Below are positions 44,272-54,051 of a stretch of 64,000 nucleotides of DNA, piece after piece. A program made the position numbers and the translations under genes. This DNA comes from Pseudooceanicola atlanticus. Its GTDB lineage: Bacteria; Pseudomonadota; Alphaproteobacteria; Rhodobacterales; Rhodobacteraceae. Under the pieces are notes generated by a model, which saw nothing but the letters and a program-made list of their open reading frames with translations, was not told where the DNA came from and did no database searches. Location: contig NZ_AQQX01000006.1 of assembly GCF_000768315.1 (NCBI RefSeq), forward strand, positions 113,211 through 177,210. The letters run 5' to 3'. Within the stretch, counting starts at the first letter, position 1. Each line of letters begins with the position of its first letter.

Positions 44272-47200
44272 ATGACTGGTATCTTTTTTTGGGACTGGTG
44301 GAGCAAAGACAAGACGACCACGACCGATAGCCGCGATGGCTATGTCGAAGGGACGTCTGGCAATGACACCATGGGCGTCAACTACGTCGATGCCGACAAC
44401 GACAAGATGGACGGCAACGACGCCATCCTGCCTGGCGAGACGGGCGACCAGGACATCGTGATCGGCGGTGCCGGCGATGACATCATTCATTCCGGCAGCG
44501 GCGACGACGAAGTCTACGGCGGCGGTGACAACGACACGATCAACGCCGGCACCGGCGACGACGTGGTCTTTGGTGATGCGACTCGTGCTAGCGCGCCCGC
44601 GGGTTCCGTCTCCAGCTCGTCCGATTACAATACCAGCATCGAAGGCGGCCCGGCCGGCAAGGACCTGATCGAAGGCGGCCTCGGCAACGACAAGATCTTC
44701 GGCAATGGCGAAGATGACACTCTGAAAGGTCAGCAGGGCAACGACACCCTGTACGGCAATTCCGGCGACGACAGCCTGGAAGGCGGCGAAGGCAACGACC
44801 TGATGTTCGGCGACAACGGTGACCTGAACGGGTCCACCGGCGGGTCCGGCCAGCGCGAAAGCTTCGAATGGGACAAGGCGCCCGATCCCGATAGCTCCGG
44901 CGCCATCGACAACGGCGACGATCTGTCCGGCGGCTTCACGCAGAACACCGGTTCCGTGGATGTCAGCTTCTCGATCGTCGGCTCGGCCGGCCACACCGAG
45001 ACCAAGTTCCAGACCGAACAGCAGAAGGTCCACTCGATCACGACCGACGGGCCCGAAGCGGACAAGTATTCGTCCTTCGAATCCCGCCTGGACTCGGATG
45101 ACGAGGCGGTTGCCTACCAGTGGGCGTTCTCGTCCGAGGTCGGGAATGTTTCTTTCCGTATCAATGACATCGACGCCGACTCGAAGGTGACGATCAAAGC
45201 CTATGACGCGAACAACAACCTGGTGTCGATCGACGTCCGGACGGAAAGCGGCACCCACCTGACGCTGACCGACGAGGACGGCGTTTCCGGCAAGGAAGTG
45301 ATCAACCACTACGGCAACGATTACGACCCGGATACCGATCCCGATCACTCCGTTCTGGTCAATATCGCCGGCCCGATCTCCAAGATGGTCATCGCGCATG
45401 AGCAGGAAGGCCATGACGCGTCGGGCGTGAACGTCACCGACATCTATTTCGACGCTCTGGAAGACACCGGTGCGGGCGAAGACGGCCCCGTTGGCAACGA
45501 CACGCTTGTTGGCGGCTCCGGCGACGACACCATGTACGGCAATGCCGGTGACGACAGCCTGGAAGGCGGCAAAGGGTCCGACCTGATGTACGGCGACAAT
45601 GGCCCCGAGGGCACGTCGACCGGCTCCGGCGGGCGCGAAGTCTTTGAATGGGACAAGCTGAACGATCCGAACGGCACCGGCCCCATCGACAACCAGGACG
45701 ACCTGACCGCCAATGGCGGCAATCTGAACACCGGGTCGGTCAACGTGGCCTTCACCGTGACCTCGGCAAGCCACGACACCACGACGGTGTTCGAAACCGA
45801 CGACCAGAAAGTGCACTCGATCACCACCGATGGCACTGCGGCGGACAAGAACTCCTCCATGGCGTCGCGCACTGAAGACAACGGTGATTTCGGCAAGTAC
45901 CAGTGGGCCTTCTCGTCCGAAGTCGAGAATGTTTCCTTCCGGATCAACGACATCGACGCCGACTCTCAGGTCAAGATCTACGCCTACAACTTCTCGAACG
46001 AGAAGCTGCCGGTGAACGTTTCGACCGAAAGCGGCACGCACCTGACCCTGTCCGACGAAGACGGTATCGGCGGCAACGAGGTGATCAACCACTACAAGGA
46101 CGATACCGGTCCCGATACCGATCCCGATCACTCTGTCCTGGTGAACATTTCCGGCCCGATTTCGCGCCTGGTCGTGGAGCATTCGCAGAATGGCCATGAC
46201 GTGTCCGAGATCAACATCACCGACATCTACTTCGACGCGACCGGTGGCTCCGTGCCTCCGGCCGGTGACGGCCCGGCGGGCAATGACACGCTGATTGGCG
46301 GCTCTGGTGACGACACCATGTTCGGCGAAGCAGGGGACGACACCTTCGTTGTCAGCTCCAGCACCGAAGGCAATGGTGACGTGGTCACCGGCGGCAACGG
46401 TCCGGACGAAAACGCCGACAACGACGTGCTCGACCTGCGTGGCGCCGGCAAGGTGACCATCACCGAAACCGCAGACGACACCGATGCGGGCGCCACCAAA
46501 GGCACCGTGACCTTCGAGGACGGCAAGTCGCTGAGCTTCAGCCAGATCGAAACGATCCTGACCGATCCGCAGAACGACGCCCCGATTGCGAACCCGGACA
46601 CCGCGACGACCGACGAGGACGTCACGGCGACCAACATCAACGTTCTGGGCAACGACTCCGATCCGGATGGCGATCCGCTGACCGTGACCGAAGCCTCGGC
46701 GACGAACGGCTCCGTGACCATCAACGGTGACGGCACGCTGGACTACACGCCGGACCTCAACTTCAACGGCACCGACACGATCACCTACAAGATCACCGAT
46801 GGTGACCTGACGGACACGTCCACCGTGACCGTGACCGTGGGTGCCGTGAACGATGCGCCGGTGGCCGCGAACGATACGGCGACGACCGACGAGGACGTCA
46901 CGGCGACCAACATCAACGTTCTGGGCAACGACTCCGATCCGGATGGCGATCCGCTGACCGTGACCGAAGCCTCGGCGACGAACGGCTCCGTGACCATCAA
47001 CGGTGACGGCACGCTGGACTACACGCCGGACCTGAACTTCAACGGCACCGACACGATCACCTACAAGATCACCGATGGTGACCTGACGGACACCGCCACC
47101 GTGACCGTGACCGTGAACCCGGTGAACGACGCGCCTGTTGCGAACCCGGATACCGCGTCCACGGATGAGGACACGCCGGTCAACAACATCAACGTCCTGG

Positions 47201-50200
47201 GCAACGACTCGGATGTCGATGGCGACCCGCTGACAGTGACAGAAGCCTCGGCGGCGAACGGCTCCGTGACCATCAATGGTGACGGCACGCTGAACTACAC
47301 GCCGAACGGCAACTTCACGGGCACCGACACGATCACCTACAAGATCACCGATGGCGATCTGACGGACACGTCCACCGTGACCGTGACCGTGGGTGCGGTG
47401 AACGATGCGCCGGTGGCCGCGAACGATACGGCGACGACCGACGAGGACGTCACCGCGACCAACATCAACGTTCTGGGTAACGACTCCGATCCTGATGGCG
47501 ATCCGCTGACCGTGACCGAAGCCTCGGCGACGAACGGCTCCGTGACCATCAACGGTGACGGCACGCTGGACTACACGCCGGACCTGAACTTCAACGGCAC
47601 CGACACGATCACCTACAAGATCACCGATGGTGACCTGACGGACACCGCCACCGTGACCGTGACCGTGAACCCGGTGAACGACGCGCCTGTTGCGAACCCG
47701 GATACCGCGTCCACGGATGAGGACACGCCGGTCAACAACATCAACGTCCTGGGCAACGACACGGATATCGATGGCGACCCGCTGACCGTGACCGAAGCCT
47801 CGGCGGCGAACGGCTCCGTGACCATCAATGGTGACGGCACGCTGACGGATATCGATGGCGACCCGCTGACCGTGACCGAAGCCTCGGCGGCGAACGGCTC
47901 CGTGACCATCAATGGTGACGGCACGCTGAACTACTCGCCGAACGGCAACTTCACGGGCACCGACACGATCACCTACAAGATCACCGATGGCGATCTGACG
48001 GATACGTCCACGGTGACCGTGACCGTGAACGACACCATCCAGCCGGATGGGATCGTGGAAGGCACCGACGGCGACGACACGATCGACGATGCCTATGATG
48101 GCGACCCGAACGGTGACTTCGTCGACAATGATGACGCCCTGCCGCCCTTCAGCGGTGATGACGACATCATTTATGCCTATAGCGGCGACGATATCGTCGA
48201 GGCCGGGTCGGGCGACGACACCGTCTATGGCGGCGAAGGCGACGACACGATCGACGGTATGTCCGGCGATGACCTGATCTATGCCAGCGACGACGACGAC
48301 ACCGCTGTCCCGCCGGCCCTGGACGAGGAAATCTTCCCGGGTACGCCTGTCGATGCGGACCCGAACAATGACCTCGACGTGGTCAGCGGCGGCACCGGCA
48401 ACGACACGATCTATACCGGCGATGACCGTGACCTGGTCTCCGGCGACTCGGGCGATGACGAAATCTATTCCGGCATCGACAACGACGAAGTCTACGGCGG
48501 CAAAGGTGACGACCTGATCGACGACATCCAGGGCGCCGACACGATCTTCGGCGACTCGGGCGACGACACGATCCTTGCCGGGATCGACACGTTCTCCGAT
48601 TACGAAGGTGACGATCCGAACCTGCCGAACCCGCTGTTCCCGGGCATCCTGAGTGATCCCAACACGGACGATGGGCGTGACTATGTCGATGGTGGTACGG
48701 GCAACGACTCGATCATGACCGGTGACGACGCTGACACGATCTTTGGCGGGTCCGGCGAAGACACCATTCATGCTGGCATCGACGACGACTACGTCGAAGG
48801 TGGTGCCGGTGCGGACGAGATCACGGGTGGCCACGGGTCGGACACGATCTACGGCAATTCCGGTGACGACTTGATCAATGCAGGCGACAGTGCGCTGCTT
48901 TATGGTCAGTCCCCGGATGATGATCCGCTCGATCCCGATCCGGTGCCGGAGAACGGTCGTGACTATGTCGAAGGGGGTGCCGGCAACGACACCATCCTGG
49001 GCCAGGACGATGATGACACGCTCATCGGCGGGTCGGGCCATGACAGCATCGACGGCGGTATCGACGAAGACGAGATCTTCGGCGACAGTGGCGACGACAC
49101 GCTGCTTGGCGGTCAGGCTGCCGACTCCATCGAAGGTGGGCTGGGCGATGACTCCATCGACGGCGGCAGCGGTGACGACACCCTGCTCGGCGGCCAAGGC
49201 CACGACACCATCACCGGTGGCGAAGGCGAAGACTGGATCGACGGCAACTCCGGCGATGACAGCCTGACCGGTACCGGCAAGGCCGATACGATCTACGGCT
49301 CCGAAGGGAACGACACGTTGCGGGGCAACCGCAACGATGACGAACTCTTCGGCGGGTCGGGCGATGACAGCATCGACGGTGGCGGCGAGAACGACACCAT
49401 CACCGGTGGCGCAGGGGCCGACAAGATGTTCGGTGCCAATGACGAGGACCTGTTCCTCGGTGCCACGGCCGGCGACACGATCGACGGCGGCTCCGGTGGT
49501 GTCGACTACGATACGCTCGACCTTCGCGGGTCGGCGCCAGCAGGCGGTCGTTTCGAGGTGCACTACACCAGTGCGGACAAGGAAGATGGCTATATCGAGT
49601 TCTACGATGCCAGCGACGACCTGAACCCGGTCGGCACTGCGCAGTTCGAAGAGATCGAGAACATCATCCCCTGCTTTACCCCCGGTACGCTGATCGCGAC
49701 GCCGCGTGGTGAGGTTGCGGTGGAAACCCTGAAGGTCGGCGACCGGGTCATCACCCGCGACAACGGCATCCAGGAAATCCGCTGGATGGGCCAGAAGGAC
49801 TTGGCCGGTCGCGAGCTGCTCACGAAAGAGCACCTGCAGCCGGTTCTGATCCAGAAGGGCTCCCTCGGGTACGGTCTGCCGGAACGCGACATGCTTGTTT
49901 CCCCGAACCACCGCGTTCTGGTGAATAACGACAAGACCGCGCTCTACTTCGAAGAGCGCGAGGTCCTGGTCGCAGCCAAGCACCTGACCGGTCTGGCCGG
50001 GGTGGACCGTGTGGAAACGCACCGCACGAGCTACATCCACTTCATGTTCGACCAGCACGAGGTCGTCCTGTCCGACGGGTCCTGGACCGAGAGCTTCCAG
50101 CCGGGTCATCAGACCCTGGATGGTCTTGGCAACTCGCAGCGCAACGAGATCCTGGAGCTGTTCCCGGAACTCAAGACCGAAGCGGGCCGCGAAGACTACC

Positions 50201-50253
50201 ATGCCGCTCGCCGGACCCTGAAGAAGCACGAAGCGAAGCTTCTGACCAAGTAA
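44272..50253 (+). CDS. Giant RTX/tandem-repeat calcium-binding protein with C-terminal Hint domain
   Basis: The 1993-residue acidic protein has, in order: RTX-type GGxGxDxxx calcium-binding repeats (about 26-190), two long copies of a FEWDK-starting domain of about 200 residues (196-396 and 456-656) separated by RTX motifs, five cadherin/Ig-like repeats with LTVTEASATNGSVTINGDG (from residue 768 to about 1250), a second long RTX block (1261-1795), and a Hint domain from Cys1801 (CFTPGTLIATP). Hint domains self-cleave or ligate; here it probably releases or modifies the secreted repeat part. No signal peptide is visible, consistent with type I secretion. GAGGGTGAG precedes the start. A terminator follows. 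Confidence 0.93.
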   Translation: MTGIFFWDWWSKDKTTTTDSRDGYVEGTSGNDTMGVNYVDADNDKMDGNDAILPGETGDQDIVIGGAGDDIIHSGSGDDEVYGGGDNDTINAGTGDDVVFGDATRASAPAGSVSSSSDYNTSIEGGPAGKDLIEGGLGNDKIFGNGEDDTLKGQQGNDTLYGNSGDDSLEGGEGNDLMFGDNGDLNGSTGGSGQRESFEWDKAPDPDSSGAIDNGDDLSGGFTQNTGSVDVSFSIVGSAGHTETKFQTEQQKVHSITTDGPEADKYSSFESRLDSDDEAVAYQWAFSSEVGNVSFRINDIDADSKVTIKAYDANNNLVSIDVRTESGTHLTLTDEDGVSGKEVINHYGNDYDPDTDPDHSVLVNIAGPISKMVIAHEQEGHDASGVNVTDIYFDALEDTGAGEDGPVGNDTLVGGSGDDTMYGNAGDDSLEGGKGSDLMYGDNGPEGTSTGSGGREVFEWDKLNDPNGTGPIDNQDDLTANGGNLNTGSVNVAFTVTSASHDTTTVFETDDQKVHSITTDGTAADKNSSMASRTEDNGDFGKYQWAFSSEVENVSFRINDIDADSQVKIYAYNFSNEKLPVNVSTESGTHLTLSDEDGIGGNEVINHYKDDTGPDTDPDHSVLVNISGPISRLVVEHSQNGHDVSEINITDIYFDATGGSVPPAGDGPAGNDTLIGGSGDDTMFGEAGDDTFVVSSSTEGNGDVVTGGNGPDENADNDVLDLRGAGKVTITETADDTDAGATKGTVTFEDGKSLSFSQIETILTDPQNDAPIANPDTATTDEDVTATNINVLGNDSDPDGDPLTVTEASATNGSVTINGDGTLDYTPDLNFNGTDTITYKITDGDLTDTSTVTVTVGAVNDAPVAANDTATTDEDVTATNINVLGNDSDPDGDPLTVTEASATNGSVTINGDGTLDYTPDLNFNGTDTITYKITDGDLTDTATVTVTVNPVNDAPVANPDTASTDEDTPVNNINVLGNDSDVDGDPLTVTEASAANGSVTINGDGTLNYTPNGNFTGTDTITYKITDGDLTDTSTVTVTVGAVNDAPVAANDTATTDEDVTATNINVLGNDSDPDGDPLTVTEASATNGSVTINGDGTLDYTPDLNFNGTDTITYKITDGDLTDTATVTVTVNPVNDAPVANPDTASTDEDTPVNNINVLGNDTDIDGDPLTVTEASAANGSVTINGDGTLTDIDGDPLTVTEASAANGSVTINGDGTLNYSPNGNFTGTDTITYKITDGDLTDTSTVTVTVNDTIQPDGIVEGTDGDDTIDDAYDGDPNGDFVDNDDALPPFSGDDDIIYAYSGDDIVEAGSGDDTVYGGEGDDTIDGMSGDDLIYASDDDDTAVPPALDEEIFPGTPVDADPNNDLDVVSGGTGNDTIYTGDDRDLVSGDSGDDEIYSGIDNDEVYGGKGDDLIDDIQGADTIFGDSGDDTILAGIDTFSDYEGDDPNLPNPLFPGILSDPNTDDGRDYVDGGTGNDSIMTGDDADTIFGGSGEDTIHAGIDDDYVEGGAGADEITGGHGSDTIYGNSGDDLINAGDSALLYGQSPDDDPLDPDPVPENGRDYVEGGAGNDTILGQDDDDTLIGGSGHDSIDGGIDEDEIFGDSGDDTLLGGQAADSIEGGLGDDSIDGGSGDDTLLGGQGHDTITGGEGEDWIDGNSGDDSLTGTGKADTIYGSEGNDTLRGNRNDDELFGGSGDDSIDGGGENDTITGGAGADKMFGANDEDLFLGATAGDTIDGGSGGVDYDTLDLRGSAPAGGRFEVHYTSADKEDGYIEFYDASDDLNPVGTAQFEEIENIIPCFTPGTLIATPRGEVAVETLKVGDRVITRDNGIQEIRWMGQKDLAGRELLTKEHLQPVLIQKGSLGYGLPERDMLVSPNHRVLVNNDKTALYFEEREVLVAAKHLTGLAGVDRVETHRTSYIHFMFDQHEVVLSDGSWTESFQPGHQTLDGLGNSQRNEILELFPELKTEAGREDYHAARRTLKKHEAKLLTK
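46573..48030 (+). repeat. Five tandem 276-bp repeats inside the RTX/Hint gene
   Basis: Repeats begin at 46573, 46849, 47125, 47401 and 47677, each about 92 codons and starting with NDAP. Repeats 2 and 4, and repeats 3 and 5, are nearly identical at DNA level, so a two-repeat (552-bp) unit seems to have been copied as a block. The DNA similarity is far higher than that needed to keep the fold. Confidence 0.95.
47761..47928 (+). repeat. Exact 84-bp tandem duplication in the fifth repeat
   Basis: Bases 47761-47844 and 47845-47928 are identical. They encode TDIDGDPLTVTEASAANGSV plus the next eight residues twice in frame. Because the copy stops in mid-domain, it would interrupt the beta-sandwich, which suggests a recent slippage event. 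Confidence 0.95.
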
Positions 50254-50318
50254 TGCAGCGCGTCGGGCCCGACGGGGCCCGGCACAACCCCGACCAGGCG
50301 GGGGCGCTGGTCTAACGG

Positions 50319-50368
50319 CCACCCCGGTACATTCTGCGTGACCCGCAGGGTGAACCGGGGTGGTTTTT
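50319..50368 (+). terminator. Intrinsic terminator after the RTX/Hint gene
   Basis: CCACCCCGGT (50319) pairs with ACCGGGGTGG (50354-50363), with an inner CTGCG/CGCAG hairpin, followed by five T residues. The rest of the 333-base spacer up to the zinc-finger gene shows nothing else. Confidence 0.88.
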
Positions 50369-50586
50369 ATTTTGGTGACGCGCCTCAGGACGGTTTGTCA
50401 GCGGCGCTGTTCCGGTCTGAATTTCCGCGGAGCGTCGCAGCGCGATGCCTGTCACGATAGCCCATGTGCCGGTTGCAGTCTGAAGGGCCGTCAAGCGTGT
50501 CTGGTGTGCCGCCGTCAGGTTTGACCTTCCCACCACTTGTGATGCTATTGTGAAGCCCTGAAGACAACTTGGGTTGAGAGGATGCC

Positions 50587-50856
50587 ATGGCCGGTGGTTG
50601 GTCGCGCGACGGCGCAGTAAGCGAACAGATCGAAGCCTCCATTTCGGACGAACTGGCGCGCATGAAGGCGCGCAAGTCGCCTGTGGGCGAGAGCCTGACC
50701 CACTGTGCCGAATGCGAAGAGCCGATCCCCGAGAAACGTCGGGTGGCCTTGCCGGGTGTAAAGCTTTGCATTGATTGCCAGCAGGAGCGCGACGGCCAGG
50801 CCAAGCAGCGCGGCGGCATCAATCGACGCGGCTCCAAGGACAGCCAGCTGAAGTGA
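50587..50856 (+). CDS. DksA/TraR family C4-type zinc finger protein
   Basis: The 89-residue protein has a CxxC-x17-CxxC zinc finger (Cys40, Cys43, Cys61, Cys64: CAECEEPIP...CIDCQQ) and a short helical N-terminus (EQIEASISDEL), matching small TraR/DksA-like proteins. It may bind RNA polymerase in the secondary channel, but lacks the full coiled coil of DksA. GAGAGG precedes the start. It lies 5 bases from the opposite-strand gene's end. Confidence 0.87.
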   Translation: MAGGWSRDGAVSEQIEASISDELARMKARKSPVGESLTHCAECEEPIPEKRRVALPGVKLCIDCQQERDGQAKQRGGINRRGSKDSQLK

Positions 50857-50860
50857 CGCG

Positions 50861-51448
50861 CTAGCCGTTGCGAGCGCGCCAGGCCGCCCAGGCCTCTGGC
50901 GTGTCCAGATCGGTCAATGCATTCCGGCCGGGCAGGGGCACGCGCGTGATCATCTCGCCCGCCAGGATGTCCCGCGCCCCGCGATCGCCGCGCAACTCTG
51001 CCAACCGCGAAAACACACGCTGCGGGAATATGACCGGATGGCCGGGCAGGTCATCCCGGCTTGCCCCGCGCAGGATCGATTGCGGCGAGGTTTGCCATTG
51101 CGCCGCGACATGATGCAGATCGCTCACGCTCAGGTCCGGCATATCGCCGGGCAGGATCATCACGCCCTTGGGCGTACCCTTCAGCGCCTTGATCCCGGCG
51201 CGGATCGAAGCGCCCATGCCTTCCTGCGCCTCAGGAACCGGTACAGGCGTTATGGTCATGCCTTTCAGGGCTTCGGATCGGGGATGATCCAGCGATGGCA
51301 ATGTCACGTAGACGGCATCCGACACCTCAAGGGCCCGCCCTGCCATCACCTCGATGAGAGGCTTGCCCTCGACAGACTCAAGAAGCTTGTCGGCGCCGCG
51401 CATCCGACTGGATTGCCCCGCGGCGAGAAGAAGGATCGCCAGGTCCAT
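50861..51448 (-). CDS. MobA-like nucleotidyltransferase (MocA type)
   Basis: The 195-residue protein begins LAILLLAAGQSSRMRGADKLL, the nucleotide-binding P-loop of MobA/MocA-type NTP transferases, with PGDMPDLS (about residue 100) coordinating the metal and LDTPEAWAAW near the end. MocA adds CMP to molybdopterin to build the cytosine dinucleotide cofactor, but similar enzymes act in other pathways and no XDH genes adjoin it. It sits nine bases after the neighbouring flavoprotein gene and is probably co-transcribed. Confidence 0.8.
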   Translation of the reverse strand: MDLAILLLAAGQSSRMRGADKLLESVEGKPLIEVMAGRALEVSDAVYVTLPSLDHPRSEALKGMTITPVPVPEAQEGMGASIRAGIKALKGTPKGVMILPGDMPDLSVSDLHHVAAQWQTSPQSILRGASRDDLPGHPVIFPQRVFSRLAELRGDRGARDILAGEMITRVPLPGRNALTDLDTPEAWAAWRARNG

Positions 51449-51457
51449 AGCCGTCGC

Positions 51458-53866
51458 TCAGCCCCGCATACGTGCGCCGTCAGTGTCGAAAAGCGGCGTC
51501 TCGATGATCCTGGCGGGGCACATGTCACCAAGGATTTCGATCTCAGCCGTCAGGCCGGGCGCGATCAACTCGGTCGGGACGAAGGCATGGGCCATGGACT
51601 TGCCTAGATGATGGGAATAGCCGCCGGACGTGCAGTAACCCACGACCTCACCGCCGATCCAAAGCGGTTCATAGCCGCGCACATCGGCCTTTTCGGTGTC
51701 GATCTCGAACATGCAGAGCTGACGGGCGGGGCCTTCGTCCCGGGCTTTTTCGGCGGCGGCGCGACCAATGAAATCGGCGGACTTCTTGAACGAGATGAAC
51801 TTGTCGAGCCCGGTCTCGGCAGGCGTGTAATCCGGTGAGAATTCGTTGAGCCATGAGCCGAAATGCCGATCCAGTCGCAGCGACATCATCGCCCGCATGC
51901 CGAAGGGCACCATGCCATGCGGCTGCCCGGCACCCCACAAGACGTCCCACAGGGTTCGCTGATCCAGCGGATCGCAATAAATCTCGTAGCCCAGATCGCC
52001 GGTATAGCTGACCCGCTGGACGATGCAGTCGGCCTGACCGATGATCATCCGGCGCACATCGAGGAACTTCATGTCGCTCACATCGCTTCGGGTGCATGCG
52101 GCCAGCACGTCCCTTGCCTTGGGGCCGGCAATCTGGAATCCGTTGGATTTGTCCGATATATTAGTGACTTGCACCCCATCATTCAGATGGTCTATGAACC
52201 AGCGCAGATGATAGGCCTGCGCCCCATAGGACGCGGTGAGGCGGAATTCCTCTTCGCCAAGGCAGGAAATCGTGAAATCGCCGATGATCCGGCCCGAAGG
52301 GGCCAGCATCGGTGTCAGGCTGATCCGACCCTGCTGCGGCACGCGACCGGCCATGATCCAATCCAGCCATTCCCTGGCCTTCGGTCCGGTGACCAGGTAT
52401 TTCCCGAAATTGTGGATTTCATTGATGCCGACGCCGTTTCGGACACCCGCGACCTCGCGCCCGGTCGGGCCGAATGCGTTCGAGCGGCGGAAGGTCGGCG
52501 TTTCATAGCGAGGCTCGTCCCCCTGGGCGAAGTAATTCGGCACTTCCAACCCGTAGTAATGGCCCCAGACAGCCCCCATCTTGTCGAACGTGTCCCACAT
52601 CGGCGTGCGGCGCCCGGGACGCGCGGCGGGTTTCTCCTCGTTCGGGTAAGCCACTGAAAAGCGGGTCATATAATTCTCAATGACCTTCGGGCGGGTATAG
52701 CCTGAGTTGATCCAGTTGCCATAGCGGGCCACGTCGAAGGAAGACGTGTCGCGCTCGCATTCCCCCTCGATCATCCATTGCGCCAGCATCAGGCCGACGC
52801 CGCCACCCTGGCTGAACCCGGCCATCACCCCGCAGGCCGACCAGTAATTGCGCAGGCCGGGCACGGGGCCGACAAGCGGATTGCCGTCGGGCGCGAAGGT
52901 GAAGGGGCCGTGGATGACGCGTTTGACCCCGGCCTCCGCCAGAACGGGGAAGCGGCGATAGGCGAATTCGATGGAATCCCCGATCTTGTCCAGGTCATCC
53001 GGCAACAGCTCCATCGCGAAGTCCCAGGGCGTTCCATCGACCGCCCATGGCTTCGGTTTTCTTTCGTAAAACCCGATACATATGCCCCGTCCTTCCTGTC
53101 GAAGGTAAGATTCCCCTGCGGGGTCGACAACATGCGGATGTTCCGTATCGCGTTCGTAGATCTCCGGGATGTCGTCGGTGACGAGGTAATGATGCTCCAT
53201 CGGGTGGAGCGGCGCGTAGTAACCCGCCATCTGCGCGACCTCACGGGCCCAGAGCCCGCCGGCATTGACCACGTGTTCGGCGTGGATCGTGCCCTTGTCG
53301 GTCACCACGTCCCAGGTGCCATCTGGCCGGGGATTGGTTTCCTTAACCATGCAATGGGTTTCGATGGTCGCGCCTGCAAGGCGGGCGGCCTTGGCATAGG
53401 CGTAAGTCGTGCCGGACGGGTCGAGGTGGCCATCAAGCGGATCGTAGAGCCCGCCGATGATGCCCTCGATATTGGTGATCGGAGCGATCTTCTTGATCTC
53501 TTCCGGTGTGACGATGTGGGTATCGAGGCCCATATGCCGGTGCTTGGCCCGTTCCGCGAGCAATTGGTCGAACCGGTCCTGGCTGTCGGCCATCGTGATG
53601 CCGCCGGAATGGTGCAGACCGCAGGATTGGCCCGTGATCTCTTCCAACTCCTTGTAAAGCTTGATCGTATAGCCCTGCAGCGCCGCCATGTTGGTGTCGC
53701 CGTTGATGGTGTGAAACCCGCCCGCCGCGTGCCACGTGGACCCGGCTGTCAGTTCGGACCGTTCCAGCAGCATCACGTCGGTCCAGCCGAGCTTTGTCAG
53801 GTGGTAGAGGACCGAACAGCCAACGACGCCGCCTCCGATAACGACTACGCGCGTGGTGGTTTTCAT
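51458..53866 (-). CDS. FAD-dependent oxidoreductase/GcvT fusion (dimethylglycine/sarcosine dehydrogenase family)
   Basis: The 802-residue protein has an N-terminal FAD-binding domain starting with VVVIGGGVVGCSVLYHL, the GSTWHAAGG segment whose histidine often carries the flavin covalently, and a C-terminal GcvT-like aminomethyltransferase part (from about residue 420, with GPKAREWLDWI and YTGDLGYEIY). Such proteins demethylate dimethylglycine or sarcosine and pass the methyl group to tetrahydrofolate. Which substrate is used here is not clear. The MobA-like gene follows nine bases later. Confidence 0.9.
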   Translation of the reverse strand: MKTTTRVVVIGGGVVGCSVLYHLTKLGWTDVMLLERSELTAGSTWHAAGGFHTINGDTNMAALQGYTIKLYKELEEITGQSCGLHHSGGITMADSQDRFDQLLAERAKHRHMGLDTHIVTPEEIKKIAPITNIEGIIGGLYDPLDGHLDPSGTTYAYAKAARLAGATIETHCMVKETNPRPDGTWDVVTDKGTIHAEHVVNAGGLWAREVAQMAGYYAPLHPMEHHYLVTDDIPEIYERDTEHPHVVDPAGESYLRQEGRGICIGFYERKPKPWAVDGTPWDFAMELLPDDLDKIGDSIEFAYRRFPVLAEAGVKRVIHGPFTFAPDGNPLVGPVPGLRNYWSACGVMAGFSQGGGVGLMLAQWMIEGECERDTSSFDVARYGNWINSGYTRPKVIENYMTRFSVAYPNEEKPAARPGRRTPMWDTFDKMGAVWGHYYGLEVPNYFAQGDEPRYETPTFRRSNAFGPTGREVAGVRNGVGINEIHNFGKYLVTGPKAREWLDWIMAGRVPQQGRISLTPMLAPSGRIIGDFTISCLGEEEFRLTASYGAQAYHLRWFIDHLNDGVQVTNISDKSNGFQIAGPKARDVLAACTRSDVSDMKFLDVRRMIIGQADCIVQRVSYTGDLGYEIYCDPLDQRTLWDVLWGAGQPHGMVPFGMRAMMSLRLDRHFGSWLNEFSPDYTPAETGLDKFISFKKSADFIGRAAAEKARDEGPARQLCMFEIDTEKADVRGYEPLWIGGEVVGYCTSGGYSHHLGKSMAHAFVPTELIAPGLTAEIEILGDMCPARIIETPLFDTDGARMRG

Positions 53867-54051
53867 GTCATTCTCCCGTCGGTTTTAACCGATCCTCGGA
53901 CCCGTGCAGCAGACCGGCAAGTGCATTTGCGACAGAAAGTGTCGTTTCCGACCTTGCCTCGGTGCAGTTGCAGGTTTGCATGGCGTCCATGGCGGAAGGT
54001 TCGGGGAACAGATCGGGCAAATGCGGCGTTTGCCGTGGAAAGGGACATTGA

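Noticed and set aside
46573..48030. CRISPR-like regular repeats
   Set aside because: The regular 276-bp repeats are in-frame protein domains inside one gene, not short repeats with variable spacers.
49672..50253. Intein within the giant protein
   Set aside because: The Hint domain is at the C-terminus, with no flanking second extein or splice-end residues, so it is better read as a Hint autoprocessing domain than as a splicing intein.
44140..50322. A 2060-codon open frame on the reverse strand over the RTX/Hint gene
   Set aside because: It mirrors the strongly biased, Asp/Gly/Thr-rich repeats of the forward gene and has repeated valine/glycine-rich text without domains. Long antisense frames are expected in such repetitive, GC-rich genes.
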